Origin: Cladorhizidae sp. MBARI D1340-BT2
Lineage: Eukaryota > Porifera > Demospongiae > Poecilosclerida > Cladorhizidae
NCBI GenBank assembly: GCA_028752905.1
Contig: JAQNBH010000004.1
Location: 33,487,189 to 33,551,188 of the forward strand
Direction: 5' to 3'
DNA length: 64,000 nt
Both the position numbers and the translations under genes were made by a program. Shown piece after piece: positions 10,294 to 21,205 of this stretch (position 1 is its first letter; each line of letters opens with the position of its first letter). Under the pieces are notes generated by a model. The model searched no databases, had not been told where the DNA came from, and saw only the letters and a list, made by a program, of their open reading frames with translations.

Positions 10294-13200
10294 ACTTGCT
10301 TATGTATATTTCACTTGCATAATCATTTTTATTATCTTTTTTAACTTTTATACTGTTTGCTGTTTATTTCAGTACCATCAAACTTTATACACTAGATATA
10401 ATAGCTAGCTAGGTAAATAAAACTAGAAGCAAACAAGCTATAAACACACACAAACTATGAAACTTCCATGCTTACAAGTTTTTCCGCATCCTGGGCTTTA
10501 GAATGTTCGTTGCTTAAGAGTTTTGACACACCCTGGGCTTTAGAATCTCATTCTCTTTCGTCAACCTGGGCCTACTAGCTTCGTAACTTCCTTAATTCTT
10601 GCTCAACAGATTAACTGTTTTCTTTCTATAGCGAAGTTGGATATACGCCACTTTTTTAAGTCTTATGTGCAACTCTCTAAACACAGCCCAGAGTATAAGG
10701 AATAGACCTGGTTGAAGTCAACTGTCATTAAAAATGTCATTTTTCTATGCATGGGCATTTCTTCCTGGATGTTTTTAAACAGTCATATCTTTCACCTAGA
10801 GCTATGAATCTGACGTCACTTTGAATGCACTTTCATCTAGTATTATAAACTAAAATCTGATGATGCGCTCCAAGTGGGCTGTTTTCTCAGATCCCGTCAC
10901 ATATGTGGGAAGTTTTTTTGAGATTGTTGGTAGAGAATTAGGACCACCTGTTGCAAGTCTGTGGTTAGTGAAGTTGTGATAGTGAAAGTCATGGCTATGT
11001 AACAATGTTATATTCATTTTGTAGCTTTCGTGTGCCAGTTACTTCTGGTCAACGTAGCTGGTGGTAAGTCATTACAGTATGTTAAGTCATTACAACTCAG
11101 TATTAATCCACATGAGTACTATTTAATGTGTGAAGGATATCATTTTGAGCTACTTTATTTGTGCACAAGTCCTTACATGGATGGCAGGTATTTTAATAGG
11201 CACTCTATCTTATAATGAAGGACTAGTAATCTAGGTAGTATGTTATTAGAAGGAGGTAGAAACCGACATGATTTTAGCCCATGTAAGGCAAATGGGTCCA
11301 AGGTAGAGGAGGAGTGTCTCATCTCACCACAGTGCATATACAACAGCGAGCAAACTGTTGTTATGAAGATTTTTTTTCTGTAACAGCGAGCGAGAATCAG
11401 GTTTTGGCATGTGTAGAACCATTTCGTCAAGAATTTACTTTGCTGATGCGCTATATATTTGACTCCTGCAGCACTGTCAGCCTGTGTAGTCCACATACAA
11501 GGATACATCAAATAAATAAAATTGTAAAAGATCGCTGGATGTTGTGAGCCAGGATTTTAATTCAGTATAGCCTAGTGCAGAATAACTATATTCATAGCAC
11601 ACACAGACTTGCCGGGTTAGAGTAGGGGGTGCTGAGTTTGGACACACCTACCTACTTGTAGGGGGTGCTGAGTTTGGACACACCTACCTACTTGTCATGT
11701 TTTGCGGCAGCAACAACTAATTACACGACACATGTCTACTTATTGGGTTATTGGGGAAATACTTAACATTACTATGCTATGAATATTGTTACAATCCTTC
11801 ATACCTGATCTGTGTGAAGGTCATGTGAAAGCCATGTGACACATTTGCATATGTGATATGAGGTTATTGTGACCTGTGTACTTTGCCCTGCTGATGTCGT
11901 ATCTCTCTAATCTTAATTACCGCAATATAAAACCCACATCAGTTCTGTTGTTGTTATTTTCTCTGTTGTTAATTTATTTGCCCTAAAAGCTTCTCTGCAA
12001 GCATGGCTGGAGATACACTATAAATAGAGCAAGTAATAGGCCCAAATAAAGATATACACAAAAGCCGAGCACTGTCGATGGAATTATATTTTCTCCCCTC
12101 CCCTCTACCCTACCCCCCCTTCTTCCCCCCTTCCCCCTCCCACACACACACTTGCACATACACACATAAACACACACAGAGTTGTGATTATATCATGTTC
12201 TATCATGTTCAGTATGCGTGGACAGCTTAACCAACATCACATACCAAGCAGGGGACTCTTTCCGTGCACTAGACGGGTGCAGCAATTGGTAAATGATGAC
12301 GTGCATTATTGTCGTATGTCTGCAAAGCAACCCCCCCCCCCCCCATCCCCTCCCCAAATATGCTTTTCCATAGGCAGGTGTTTTATGTGGGATTTGGTGG
12401 ATGCTTGAAGACGTATCAAAATGTTTTCATATAATTGTGTGACTAATAGAATGCCTACCAAAACTAATTAGTGTAATTCCACATTGCCTTATAAGAAGCT
12501 AGTTGCTAAACTTTTCCTATTGTCAAGCTTGGTTGCCTTTGGTATACTGAATTGGTTGTGCTTTCACCTACGGTCATGTTTTGTGTGATCAAGCCCACCA
12601 GGAGCAGCTGCCACGGCTAAAGGTGCTATGCAGGGAATCCAGCACCTAGTCACCCGGCAGCTTGAATGTTTACCCATTATTACCTAATACTTCTTTTGGA
12701 TTAACATAACAGAGCTGTTAGCTATGAGGGTGCATCATTAGATACTTGTGTCGATTACCTCTGCTCTATGCAACATGCTGACTACATAACTGAGCAGGAA
12801 AAAGCTGTTACAAATTAAGTAGAAAGAGGAAAGAGCCGAGGTAAAGGCAGAACTAACGAAGGTTGCGAATGCACAAACTTCGGAAGTCCAGATGCAGGAT
12901 ATATAAACATAGCAACAGTTCTCTAGCTATGTAGTTAGTCTAGCTAGCTGCAGTCCACAGATAGTATACAGCGAGTTCCAAAATTCCCAAATGTATTCAT
13001 GGAATAAGTGCTTTGTGGCATTGTCATCATATTATAGTGTGGTCCCCACGTATTCCCAGTGCAGTCACAAATACTGGCATGCAGCTAACATTTCTATATC
13101 ATCTGGGGATTGGAATGGCAGAACTTGGTACCAAAAGACAACACACATTTGAGAGACATATGTATATGTTAGTGCTTTTCACATATTTTTTTATCCACTT

Positions 13201-13980
13201 TTTATGGTGGAGAGCTTAGCCTCTTCTCCCTCTCAAAAAGAAAAGAAAGAACGAAGCTCTTTTCTTTCCCTCGCATAACTTGCATACAATGTGTCTGTTA
13301 GTAGAAATGAAGCAAAAAGTGCTTAAAAGGAGACACTAATGCTGAAGTCCGTGTTCTTTCTTGCCATTTGGTTAGTGCAGTTCTCCTGTGTGACTACTAC
13401 CAAGTTCTTGAAGGTGTTGTAGTTAACAGGGTGTGGTTTACATGAGTTAAAAACAACAATACCTTTGCTGAGGACAGAGTTGTTGATCCTTAAATGTGCC
13501 CAGTATGTTTTGAGCATACAATTATGAATTAAATCCCAAACCATGCTAATTTGGCCCCTATATTCATTGAGTCCAAGAGTAAAAAGGAAAGTAATTTGCA
13601 GACTAGCACCCCTATTATATGCCAGATTTGTTGGGTGTGCCACATCTAGTAAACATTTTTGGTGTTGTTTTGTGATTGACTATATGCCAGAGATATCAGA
13701 GGAACATCAGAAGTGATGCAAATTATGCACACTCTTAGTCACTGGCTACCAAAGAGGTGAGTCCCTCTTCATCAAGCAACAAAAACTAGTGTATGGAAAT
13801 TTGGATCATGTGGTACTAAAATGTACTTGTGTATGGACATGTGGCATGTGTTACCTACTACAGTCACCCTTCATTACTTGCCTAATGAGCATCTGCAATA
13901 TTGAAATAACTACTATATCTGCTTTAGTATATTTTTGCTATATGTGTCATTGTGAAGGTGTGGAGGATAAAGTATCTCTG
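10294..13980. other. Long stretch without a confidently supported gene
   Basis: I find no recognisable protein family on either strand. Short open frames occur (for example 11173-11511 minus, 11314-11547 plus, 13323-13643 minus), but they lack known motifs and resemble chance frames. The stretch contains a 14-base C run (12331-12344), a C-rich patch (12090-12145) and a short direct repeat near 11625. Small exons of the downstream multi-exon gene could hide here. Confidence 0.4.
11625..11697 (+). repeat. Two tandem copies of a 36-bp sequence
   Basis: AGGGGGTGCTGAGTTTGG followed by ACACACCTACCTACTTGT occurs twice head to tail with no visible differences. This is a recent short tandem duplication with no coding content. 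Confidence 0.85.
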
Positions 13981-14016
13981 TAACTACCGTGTCTTATGAC
14001 TTTGTCTCTGCAGCTT

Positions 14017-14067
14017 TTGTTCGGACACTGGTGTTATTGGATGTACAACAATTGGATGTACAAGTAA
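14017..14067 (+). CDS. Candidate small exon, Cys-containing
   Basis: The segment is bounded by a good acceptor (TTTGTCTCTGCAG ends at 14013) and a consensus donor (GTAAGT after ATGTACAA). One frame reads FCSDTGVIGCTTIGCT, a Cys/Gly/Thr-rich peptide typical of small extracellular modules. It could be an upstream exon of the membrane protein gene whose 3' exons lie at 16944-20243. It is too short for a firm call and its exact edges are approximate. Confidence 0.3.
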   Translation: MFGHWCYWMYNNWMYK

Positions 14068-14508
14068 GTGTGTATATAGACACACACCAGAAACAAAAAA
14101 GCAAATGGGAATAGTCACAATCATACCATACCAAATAAAAGGGGATGTAGTAAAAGCACATTTGATGTTAATTAAGCACCTAGGTTCTAGCCTTCATTGT
14201 TAGATTCTCAACATGCTATTTGGTAACCTATTGGAGTGTCGACCAATTAGTCATTTTGCTGACTTGAGTTTAATTATCAGCAAGGTGGCTGAACTAACTC
14301 CCCTTATCCGTTTCCCTTGGGAAAGGGATACTACAGAGTGGCAAGGTTGCAGGCAACTGCTGCCCTGATGAAGGTTTAGAGGGTTGCTGAAGATCTGACT
14401 GCAGAATTGAGCTAACCAGAGGAGCATGGGGATGTAGATGAGGACCCTGCAAAGATTTGCTTTTGCATCATAATTTTAGTACACAGTAATTTCCTACCAT
14501 GATATGTA

Positions 14509-14509
<1 letters not shown>

Positions 14510-14542
<33 letters not shown>
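14510..14542. repeat. (TA)n microsatellite
   Basis: An alternating TA run of about 30 bases, preceded by AAAATATATA. No other content. Confidence 0.95.
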
Positions 14543-14548
<6 letters not shown>

Positions 14549-14854
14549 CAATGTCGAAATATGAGTTGAAGGTAAGCCACTTACCATACTGTGTTGTGCT
14601 ACACTTCAATCATCAGCCCTTTTCTTCCATCCTCAGTGACCTGTGGTGGTGTGCACTCCTTAGAGGTTAACATTATTGTCAAGCAATGTGCCCACACACG
14701 AATCCCATTTGGTACACATGCATGCTGGTTATGAGGTGCTGTTTTTTGCTGGACTCTGGTCTTCTTGTTGATTTGTATCATCATTAGTTATTTTAAATAA
14801 AGTCGACAGGTTAACTCAAGATCTTACCATACAATGCTAACATTTCTATTATAG

Positions 14855-15056
14855 ACAGATCTGGCTGTCCCTCACAAACTACTGATTGAATTTGTGACAT
14901 CTTATGTGGAGCTGGGGGAGAGTGTGAGGGCAATAAGGTCTGCTGTCCAGGCATGAACAGACAATGCTCTGGCTGTGTTGCCCCTGTTTGTGATGTTGAG
15001 GGGAATGTCTACCAGCTCAGTGAAAGTTTCCCTGCTGGAGACGGCTGCAATACCTG
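14855..15056 (+). CDS. Candidate exon: WAP-like four-disulfide core running into a VWC-like motif
   Basis: An acceptor (TTCTATTATAG) precedes 14855 and a GT donor follows 15056, splitting a Cys codon after its TG. The frame gives CPSQTTD, then CDILCGAGGECEG and KVCCPGMNRQCSGC. This spaces eight cysteines, with a CC pair, like a WAP-type disulfide core. It continues CDVEGNVYQLSESFPAGDGC, which resembles the VWC pattern (C...Y..GE.F....CN.C). A TGA at 14887-14889 interrupts the frame between the first and second cysteines. It may be a nonsense mutation, a sequencing error or a sign that the exon starts differently. The exon probably encodes part of a secreted or cell-surface ectodomain, possibly of the gene ending at 20243. 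Confidence 0.5.
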
Positions 15057-15109
15057 GTACTTTATTATATACTGTAGCTGTAATGGAATGCTGTTTATGT
15101 AATAAGTAA

Positions 15110-15204
15110 TAAAATAGTAGTAATAGTAGTAGTAATAGTAGTAGAAGTAGTAGTAGTAGCAATAATAGTAGTAGTAGTAGTAGTATTAGTAGTAATAATA
15201 ATAG

Positions 15205-15236
<32 letters not shown>

Positions 15237-15332
15237 TACTATTACTACTACTACTATTACTACTACTACTTCTACTACTACTACTACCATCACCACCACC
15301 ACTCTTACTAGTACTACTACTACTAATAATAA
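15110..15332. repeat. Compound trinucleotide repeat, TAG/AGT then ACT/TAC, in inverted arrangement
   Basis: The left half (about 15110-15198) is mainly (TAG)n and the right half (about 15203-15332) mainly (TAC/ACT)n, its reverse complement. The two halves can pair as a long imperfect hairpin. Interruptions include AATAATAG and ACCATCACCACCACC. It lies between candidate exons and is not coding. Leu/Val-rich open frames through it are by-products. Confidence 0.95.
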
Positions 15333-15962
15333 TTTGTGTGTTATTAATATAACTCATTCTGCCTCTCTGGTAGGTCTTGTTAACTCTTTTGGCTGAAAAT
15401 TAAAGTAATGTGCCTCAATTTTAATTTTAAGTCATGTGACATAGTGGCAGTTAGAGTCAAGAGTGCCTTCTTCATGGCTTGAGGGCTCCATTAGGTGAGT
15501 GCTGTGGATATGCTTGCTAACCTGACAATATATACACAAGAAAATGAATTTCCCCCCCCTACCTTTCTTGCTTTTAGGTCAAAGACCACACCAGTCATTT
15601 TATCTATGCTATATATGTAAGTTCTAGTACATCAGGCCATGGATTTATCCAAGAGTCGCTCCATGCTGTATATATGAAGTCTTCAGCTAGAGCTAGCTGT
15701 AGTTATACAACTTGTTTTGTTGTTGTCAAAGCTGATAATAATGTTTGCTGCTGAAAGCCTCTATATCTGTAGTATTTCTGTGGTAGAGAGAGGTTACATG
15801 CAGCCTCACTAGCCAACATCCTGAGTTAGTTTTTACTTTGTGTGTTGTTGTGTAGCTTTTGGTAATGGTTGCTCCGTTGCATTCTTTGTGCCAGTAAAAC
15901 CATTATATTCACTTGCACAGATCTATTTACTAGGTCCCTAGAATGTTAAAATAACCTATAGT

Positions 15963-16036
15963 GTCTACAGAAGACCCAACCAAATGCACTATTCGCTGCA
16001 ACCTCTTCTGTGTGGCTTGCTGTGCCATTGACCACT
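15963..16036 (+). CDS. Weak candidate exon with clustered cysteines
   Basis: After GTCTACAG, one frame reads EDPTKCTIRCNLFCVACC and stops soon after. The cysteine density resembles extracellular modules. However, it does not join in phase to the exon ending at 15056, where it would make a TGA at the junction, and no donor is evident. It could be an alternative last exon or chance. Very uncertain. Confidence 0.15.
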
Positions 16037-16330
16037 GACTGTATTTGTGGTTAATTATATTTATATCAATCAATTTCCCCCCCCAAGATTAAACTTTAGA
16101 AACTGTTCTTATAGCTAGAATGCAAATACAATAAGCTACAGTTTGGTACAAGAATAAACTCAATTTATGTAAGCAAACAAAAGCTATGAGTTTGTTACTT
16201 TTCTCAATGTCTACAGACAATTAAAATTGTCATACCTTTTTAATTCAACAATTTTGATCTAAAAAGATAGCCCATTCTCTGTGTCAGCAAGCATTGTGAT
16301 GTAGAAGGAAGTAGTGAAGAATGAATCCAG

Positions 16331-16500
16331 CCGCAAAAATTCATTAACACTGATGCACTACACATGGTTATCCGAGGTCCCAATATACTTGAGGTAGCAA
16401 TGCCTGGTTGGGTACAGTTCACTGCCATGAAACCAACACATGCTGGTAACTACCATTTTCATCTTGTTATCAAGTTGCAGAGGCTGTTAGTATCTTGCCA
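16331..16500 (+). CDS. Candidate exon of unknown fold
   Basis: An open frame contains VIRGPNILEVAMPGWVQF, then HAGNYHFHLVIKL. The AGNYHF pattern resembles the end of an Ig/FN3-type strand pair (F.a.....aG.Y.f), but the match is short. An AG precedes 16331. The 3' edge is unclear: a GT after GCTG (16445) or after CTGTTA (about 16487) are options. The latter would keep phase 0 into the exon at 16944. No stop interrupts the frame until 16553. Proposed as part of the same membrane protein gene. Confidence 0.3.
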
Positions 16501-16943
16501 AAGCATTAGCTACACCCACAAACCTTTCATCTGCCTTCCTCTCCTGGGAATGTAAGTGCAGTTTTCTATTGGAACAAGCTCAGCGGGATCGACCTGGTCA
16601 AATTTCCAAGGTTGTCATTTCCAACAATCTACAGAAATTTACTTTGTTTTGAACAGGTTGGAGGATTTTTAGACAGGTTTACCAGTATCCATACTGAACA
16701 CGAGCCTCTGCTATAGCAAATAGGATTGCTACATGTAGTTAAATCACCATTTACCATTAATAATGATGAATACTAAGATTTTAAATGATTGTGACATGCG
16801 TGGACACTGCTTCCTTTTAAAATAGAGTATACGTGATTTAAGCACACAGGCATGTCTAATAAGTTTTAATATTTGTATACCACAACAAATAGAGGATAGA
16901 GTAGAAGACTGTGTGTGTCATTATGACAATGTCCTCTCCCCAG

Positions 16944-19900
16944 GTGAAACAAGGCAGCATCATAGTGGTGCTGACTCTGGTTGACTCCAGTGGAACTACT
17001 GAAGGTGCCAATGCCACCATACTAGTAGGGCAGATAGCACAAGATGTAAGTGAGCTATTAGCAAACTTGTTGTTTTTGACTAGAGTAAAGCAATCCATGC
17101 TCATCTTTTTATTCATTTGCATATCGTATTTATTTATTCATTTATTAACTGATCAAGCACATTATTTACTACTTTCCACTTCTGGACTTAGAAGATTTTT
17201 CAAGCCACAAACATTCTCAGAGCTGCAGAAGAATTGTTGCAATTCTCCATGGCAATCTTAGGTTGCAATGTGACTCTGTACTCTTCATGAAATTTCACTA
17301 TCTGTACAAGCATTTCTTTTGTGATAAGTTTTCCATTACTTGTCCCACATCCTTAACAAGACATATGGCAGGCTATTCTGGATCTCAACTCCCTCAAAGA
17401 TAATTGGACACACTTGACCTGAATCAGCAACCCTTCCCATAACTGAAAAATTGAGAGTTTTTTGTGGGGGTATATGGTGTGTGTGTGTGTGTGTGTGTGT
17501 GTGTGGTGTTGCTGTTTTCCTCCCTCCATTTTTTTCATTTGTGTGTAGATTTCATCTTTTCTAGAATCATTCAAGTCGGCATAGACTTAAAATAAAAACC
17601 TAACCAGACCAAGTTGCAATAGTTGTGTTGGATAAAAGATCGTCTTTATCCCACGCTCAGCATTTTTTCTTCTGTATTTGTTTCTGCTGGTAATATAGAT
17701 GCATGTATGATGAAAACATTCTATCAGAACCTTTTGTTGCATTCTGTTGTATTTTTATTTCAAGATTAAAATGCATGCAACTAACAGCTGCAGTGAATAT
17801 GATGCTAGCAGAGGTAAAAAGAAACAGACACATTTTGCCATTCTTTTGTCCTGGCAGATATATACCATATTTCTTGATTAATCATGGTGATATTAATTTC
17901 ATGAAATTCCTAGCTACATTGTTTGTTTGTTACTTCAGCATGTAGTATAGTCATGTTCATAGGAAGATCATTGTATGTCAATCAGGTGATGTGGTTGTAG
18001 CTTTGGTTCGCACAATTATTCGTCATCTAGAAACATACTTTTTTCTGTTTCCTGTCTCCACAGAAATGCTATGGATTTTCAAAAGTTTCGATGAAAATTC
18101 GCCATCTTTTCCTCAGACAATCCCTCAACTTTTGTTTTTCCAAATTATTCACAAACACCATCTTTGTGATTGTGTGTATTTTGCGTTTTTTTACTGTGAG
18201 CATGCACCGTGCAGTACAGTTCTTGGTGCTTTGTAAATCAAGGGCTCACACTATTAAACACTCATGTTTGGAAAACAGTGTCTGAGCTCTTCCATGATGC
18301 AGTGTTATCATGGACACATTCTACATGATGATATCCTGTTATTTATGATATATATTTATTCATTTATGATGGCGAGAAAACATCTCGGAAATACGAGATG
18401 GTGAGACACTAAACATGATTTCTTGCCATTCTCTTCGCAGTTTGAGAACAAGGTGCTAATCATCCGTTACGATGGACAAGTGCTTGAGCCCATTGGAATT
18501 ATCCAGACCATTGACCTGGATGATGATGATGGTGGCAATAATAATAATTCAGCCTACGACAATCCTGCAGGAGGCCTAAAATTCTGGCATATTGTTATCA
18601 TCATCATTATAGTGGTTGTGGCACTGATGCTGTCCGTGATTTCTACTGCTGTCATTGTAAGCTTTTATTGTGTCCACTTTCCCCACCCCCTCTCCCACTT
18701 CCACCACTCCCTCCCTCTCTCACTCCCTCCTCCATTCTCCCCCACTCCCGTCTCTTCTACTGCTACACCCCTCTCCTCTTCCCCCATCTACTTCTCTCCT
18801 CAACTCCTCCCCTTCACCCTCTTCTCCTTCTTCCTCCTCTACTCTCTCACCATCACCTTCTTTTCTCCTTCTCCTTCCCTCCTCCACTCCCCACTCCCTC
18901 TTTCTCTCCTTCCACCACTCCCTTCCCCTTGTGTTCTCCTTTCTCCTTCCATTCTATACTCCCTCCCCTCTCATATTCTCCTTCCTAACCCCTATCTTTC
19001 TTGTTTCTCCTTCCCTCCTACACTCCCTTCCCCCTGATGTTCTCTCTCTCCACCCTTTTCTTTCTCTTTCCCTCCTCTGCTTCCTCCCCACACTTGTGTT
19101 CTCCCCCACCTCCCCCCCCCCCCACACCTCATCTCTTTCTCTTGCCCTTCTCCACTCCCTCCATTTTTTTTTGTTTTTAACACTTATTTGGTTTGTAAGT
19201 TACAAATCAATGAGGTGAGTGTAGTCTAAGGACATCTTGCCAAAAATGGCTTGACAACAGCCATATGCAATGGCCTCACACAGATGAATGAAACAAGAAA
19301 AAAGTTGGGGTTGGGTGAGGTGTGATTCCTCACCTTCTCCTTTCCCCTTCCCCTCTTCTTCTTTACTCCTCAGCCCCTCTCCTGCTCCCCTCTTTCCCCC
19401 CATTACCGCCTTCTTCCTTCCTTTATCTATCTATCATTTTCTTGTTTTGAAGGCCATTGTCATTGTGAAGAAGCATTCAAGTACAGATAATCCTCCAACG
19501 GGTAGTAAAGATAAAGCTGAATTGCCCTCAGAGGTATATCTTTGTATAATTATTTTTCTATCCAGTATCTACACAGTAAGTGTCCATCATGTGGCAGTGC
19601 AAGCCTATTTGAGTCCCATATTCCAGGATTAGGCTATGGGCACATGGCAAGTGCATGTGGCCAATATGATTTTGGACCAAGACCACGTGCAGACAAGTGA
19701 AGGATAGCTGATGATCCATTCACAGACTTGATAAAGCTAAACTCAAATCTTGGAATTTTAGTGAGCATTATATCAAGATTTTTTTGGCCTCCCTAGCCCC
19801 ACCAGATAAAACCATGAAACTGATAATCAAGGATAAAAAATTGCTATTCTAAAAGCTAAGGCATCAGCAACACAGATAAACATTCATTAACAGACTTGAA

Positions 19901-20243
19901 GTTGAAGTCAGTGACTTGGGTGTAGCTTTTAGAACAAATTCTCTCCTTACTTAACTTCAATGTAATCATTAGCTGGACCACATGAACACTATCATATAAT
20001 TTAGAATGATCTGATCTATTTCATGTGAAGGCAACCACCTAGTTGGTTTGAGGTGTGCACTTACAATAGCCATGGGCAATACATATCAATAGCATATGTT
20101 TATCTCTTTTGAGTGTGTTTGCAATAGTGATAGTGATGAGCAATACCTGTACATTGTGGCCAGCAGGCAGGATTCATTGTGGATATATATTTTATTTTCC
20201 AATGATTGTTTATTTTCAGATTTCGTATGAAGTGAAGCATTAA
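16944..20243 (+). CDS. Single-pass membrane protein, last four exons (partial gene)
   Basis: Four exons join in phase 0 with GT-AG borders: 16944-17045 (34 codons), 18441-18656 (72 codons), 19453-19533 (27 codons) and 20220-20243 (ISYEVKH, then TAA). The first exon starts VKQGSIIVVLTLVDSSG and the second FENKVLIIRYDGQVLEPIG. This beta-rich, Gly-Ser-start pattern is reminiscent of a SEA-type juxtamembrane domain, but I am not sure. An acidic Asp/Asn stretch follows, then a transmembrane helix (WHIVIIIIIVVVALMLSVI) at the end of exon 2. The short cytoplasmic tail (KKHSSTDNPPTGSKDK...) has no recognised motif. The 5' exons are not settled, and the Cys-rich exon at 14855 is a candidate ectodomain part. 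Orientation is type I by inference. Family unknown. Confidence 0.7.
17476..17505. repeat. (TG)n microsatellite
   Basis: About 15 GT dinucleotides inside the intron between the exons at 16944 and 18441. Confidence 0.95.
18660..19172 (+). repeat. Polypyrimidine tract of about 500 bp in an intron
   Basis: Almost unbroken C/T, built from loosely repeated CTCCTTC, CACTCCCT and TCCCTCCTCC phrases, starts right after the donor at 18657. A second shorter tract lies at 19318-19430 before the next acceptor. Open frames here (Ser/Pro/Leu-rich plus, Gly/Glu/Lys-rich minus) reflect composition only. Such purine/pyrimidine-biased runs can adopt triplex structure. Confidence 0.95.
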
Positions 20244-20820
20244 GGATTTCTAAGCTGCTAAAGAACGTCTGTTATCCCCCTTGTAATGAGGCATAATGAA
20301 CACCGATATTTGATTCTTCTGTTGTTGTTTTTGCATTATGCTATTGAAATCCATAGAAGTTGTTTTATTACTTCTCAATTATATCTTACGTGTTTTTGGT
20401 GATTTTAACTGCACAGTTTACATTTAAGATCCTTCAATACCTTCTTCCAACTAACCCCATGATCAACTGAATATTCTGTTGTTCTACATTAGAAGTGGAT
20501 GACATCTTGTGTATCACTCGAAAAAATGGGAAGTTTGCCATTTACTAACTGATCTGTTTATGAACAAGCAGTGGGAGGGGAAATTATTATAGGAAGGTGA
20601 TGTAATATGGAAGATCAGACTGATTTTGTAAGTCCTAAAAAGTGAAGTAATAATTTCACATGCACCATGCACTCTGGTCACCGGATCACCTATTATAGTA
20701 TTTGTAACAGTGCAATAGCAGATTCAATATTTGGAACTAAACCTTTATCTTAATTACAAGCCACATCCTCTCACCTCACAAGCCAAACCCTCTCTCTTGG
20801 TGTGGCAGTGACTCACAAAA
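20244..20820. other. 3' flank of the membrane protein gene and left border of the duplication
   Basis: No gene is visible. 20393-20490 recurs at 34848-34945 (see separate entry). The rest of the stretch (20491-20820) has no counterpart at the A/B boundary and no recognised content. Confidence 0.5.
20393..20490 (+). repeat. Boundary segment, left copy (recurs at 34848-34945)
   Basis: GTGTTTTTGGTGATTT, AACTGCACAGTTTACATTTA and CAACTGAATATTCTGT mark a segment of about 98 bp. It lies just 3' of the multi-exon gene and again exactly between unit A and unit B. It therefore marks the left end of the original duplicated segment. Confidence 0.85.
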
Positions 20821-21205
20821 CTAGCTTATTCCCAGCCTAGGCTGAGTGTTTGGCTGTTTTAGCTCTAGACACACTCTCAGGGTATATACTTGAGTACAAA
20901 GTAGAACACCACATAATGAAATCTTCATGCCCAAAAGATTCAAAATCCTCTAGACAAACCATATTTGTGTGGCCATTTATGACGGATAAAAGTGCATTGA
21001 TATCTTCACGACATTTCATTAACAAAGTATGTGAAATTAAATAATTATGTGAAAAACTAACACGTCAATTCATATTTGATGATGTCATAATGAAATAATT
21101 TAACAGAAAAAACATGTACTTTACCCCGCCCACCTTTTCATCATATGAATCCACTCATCATCAACTTTAGTAACAAAAATAAAGTAACTGTTGATGTACA
21201 CACAG
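20821..21205 (+). repeat. Unit leader sequence, copy in unit A
   Basis: Starts CTAGCTTATTCCCAGCCTAG and includes ACACTCTCAGGGTATATACT. It is shared with positions 1-395, with 34953-35290 (missing the first 35 or so bases) and with 58921-59300. It is A/T-rich and carries no ORF conserved among the copies. Confidence 0.85.

Noticed and set aside
11173..11547. Overlapping ORFs on both strands (112 and 77 aa)
   Set aside because: No recognisable motif, no splice or promoter support, and overlapping in opposite strands. Treated as chance.
13323..13643. Minus-strand ORF of 106 aa
   Set aside because: No family recognised and no sibling copy that preserves it. Left as unsupported.
14902..15357. 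Minus-strand ORF of 151 aa with long Ser, Val and Leu runs
   Set aside because: It is translation of the trinucleotide repeat, with no supported domain outside it.
18423..19218. Long Ser/Pro/Leu-rich plus-strand ORFs and a Gly/Glu-rich minus ORF
   Set aside because: They read through the polypyrimidine intron. The real exon ends at the GT donor at 18657.
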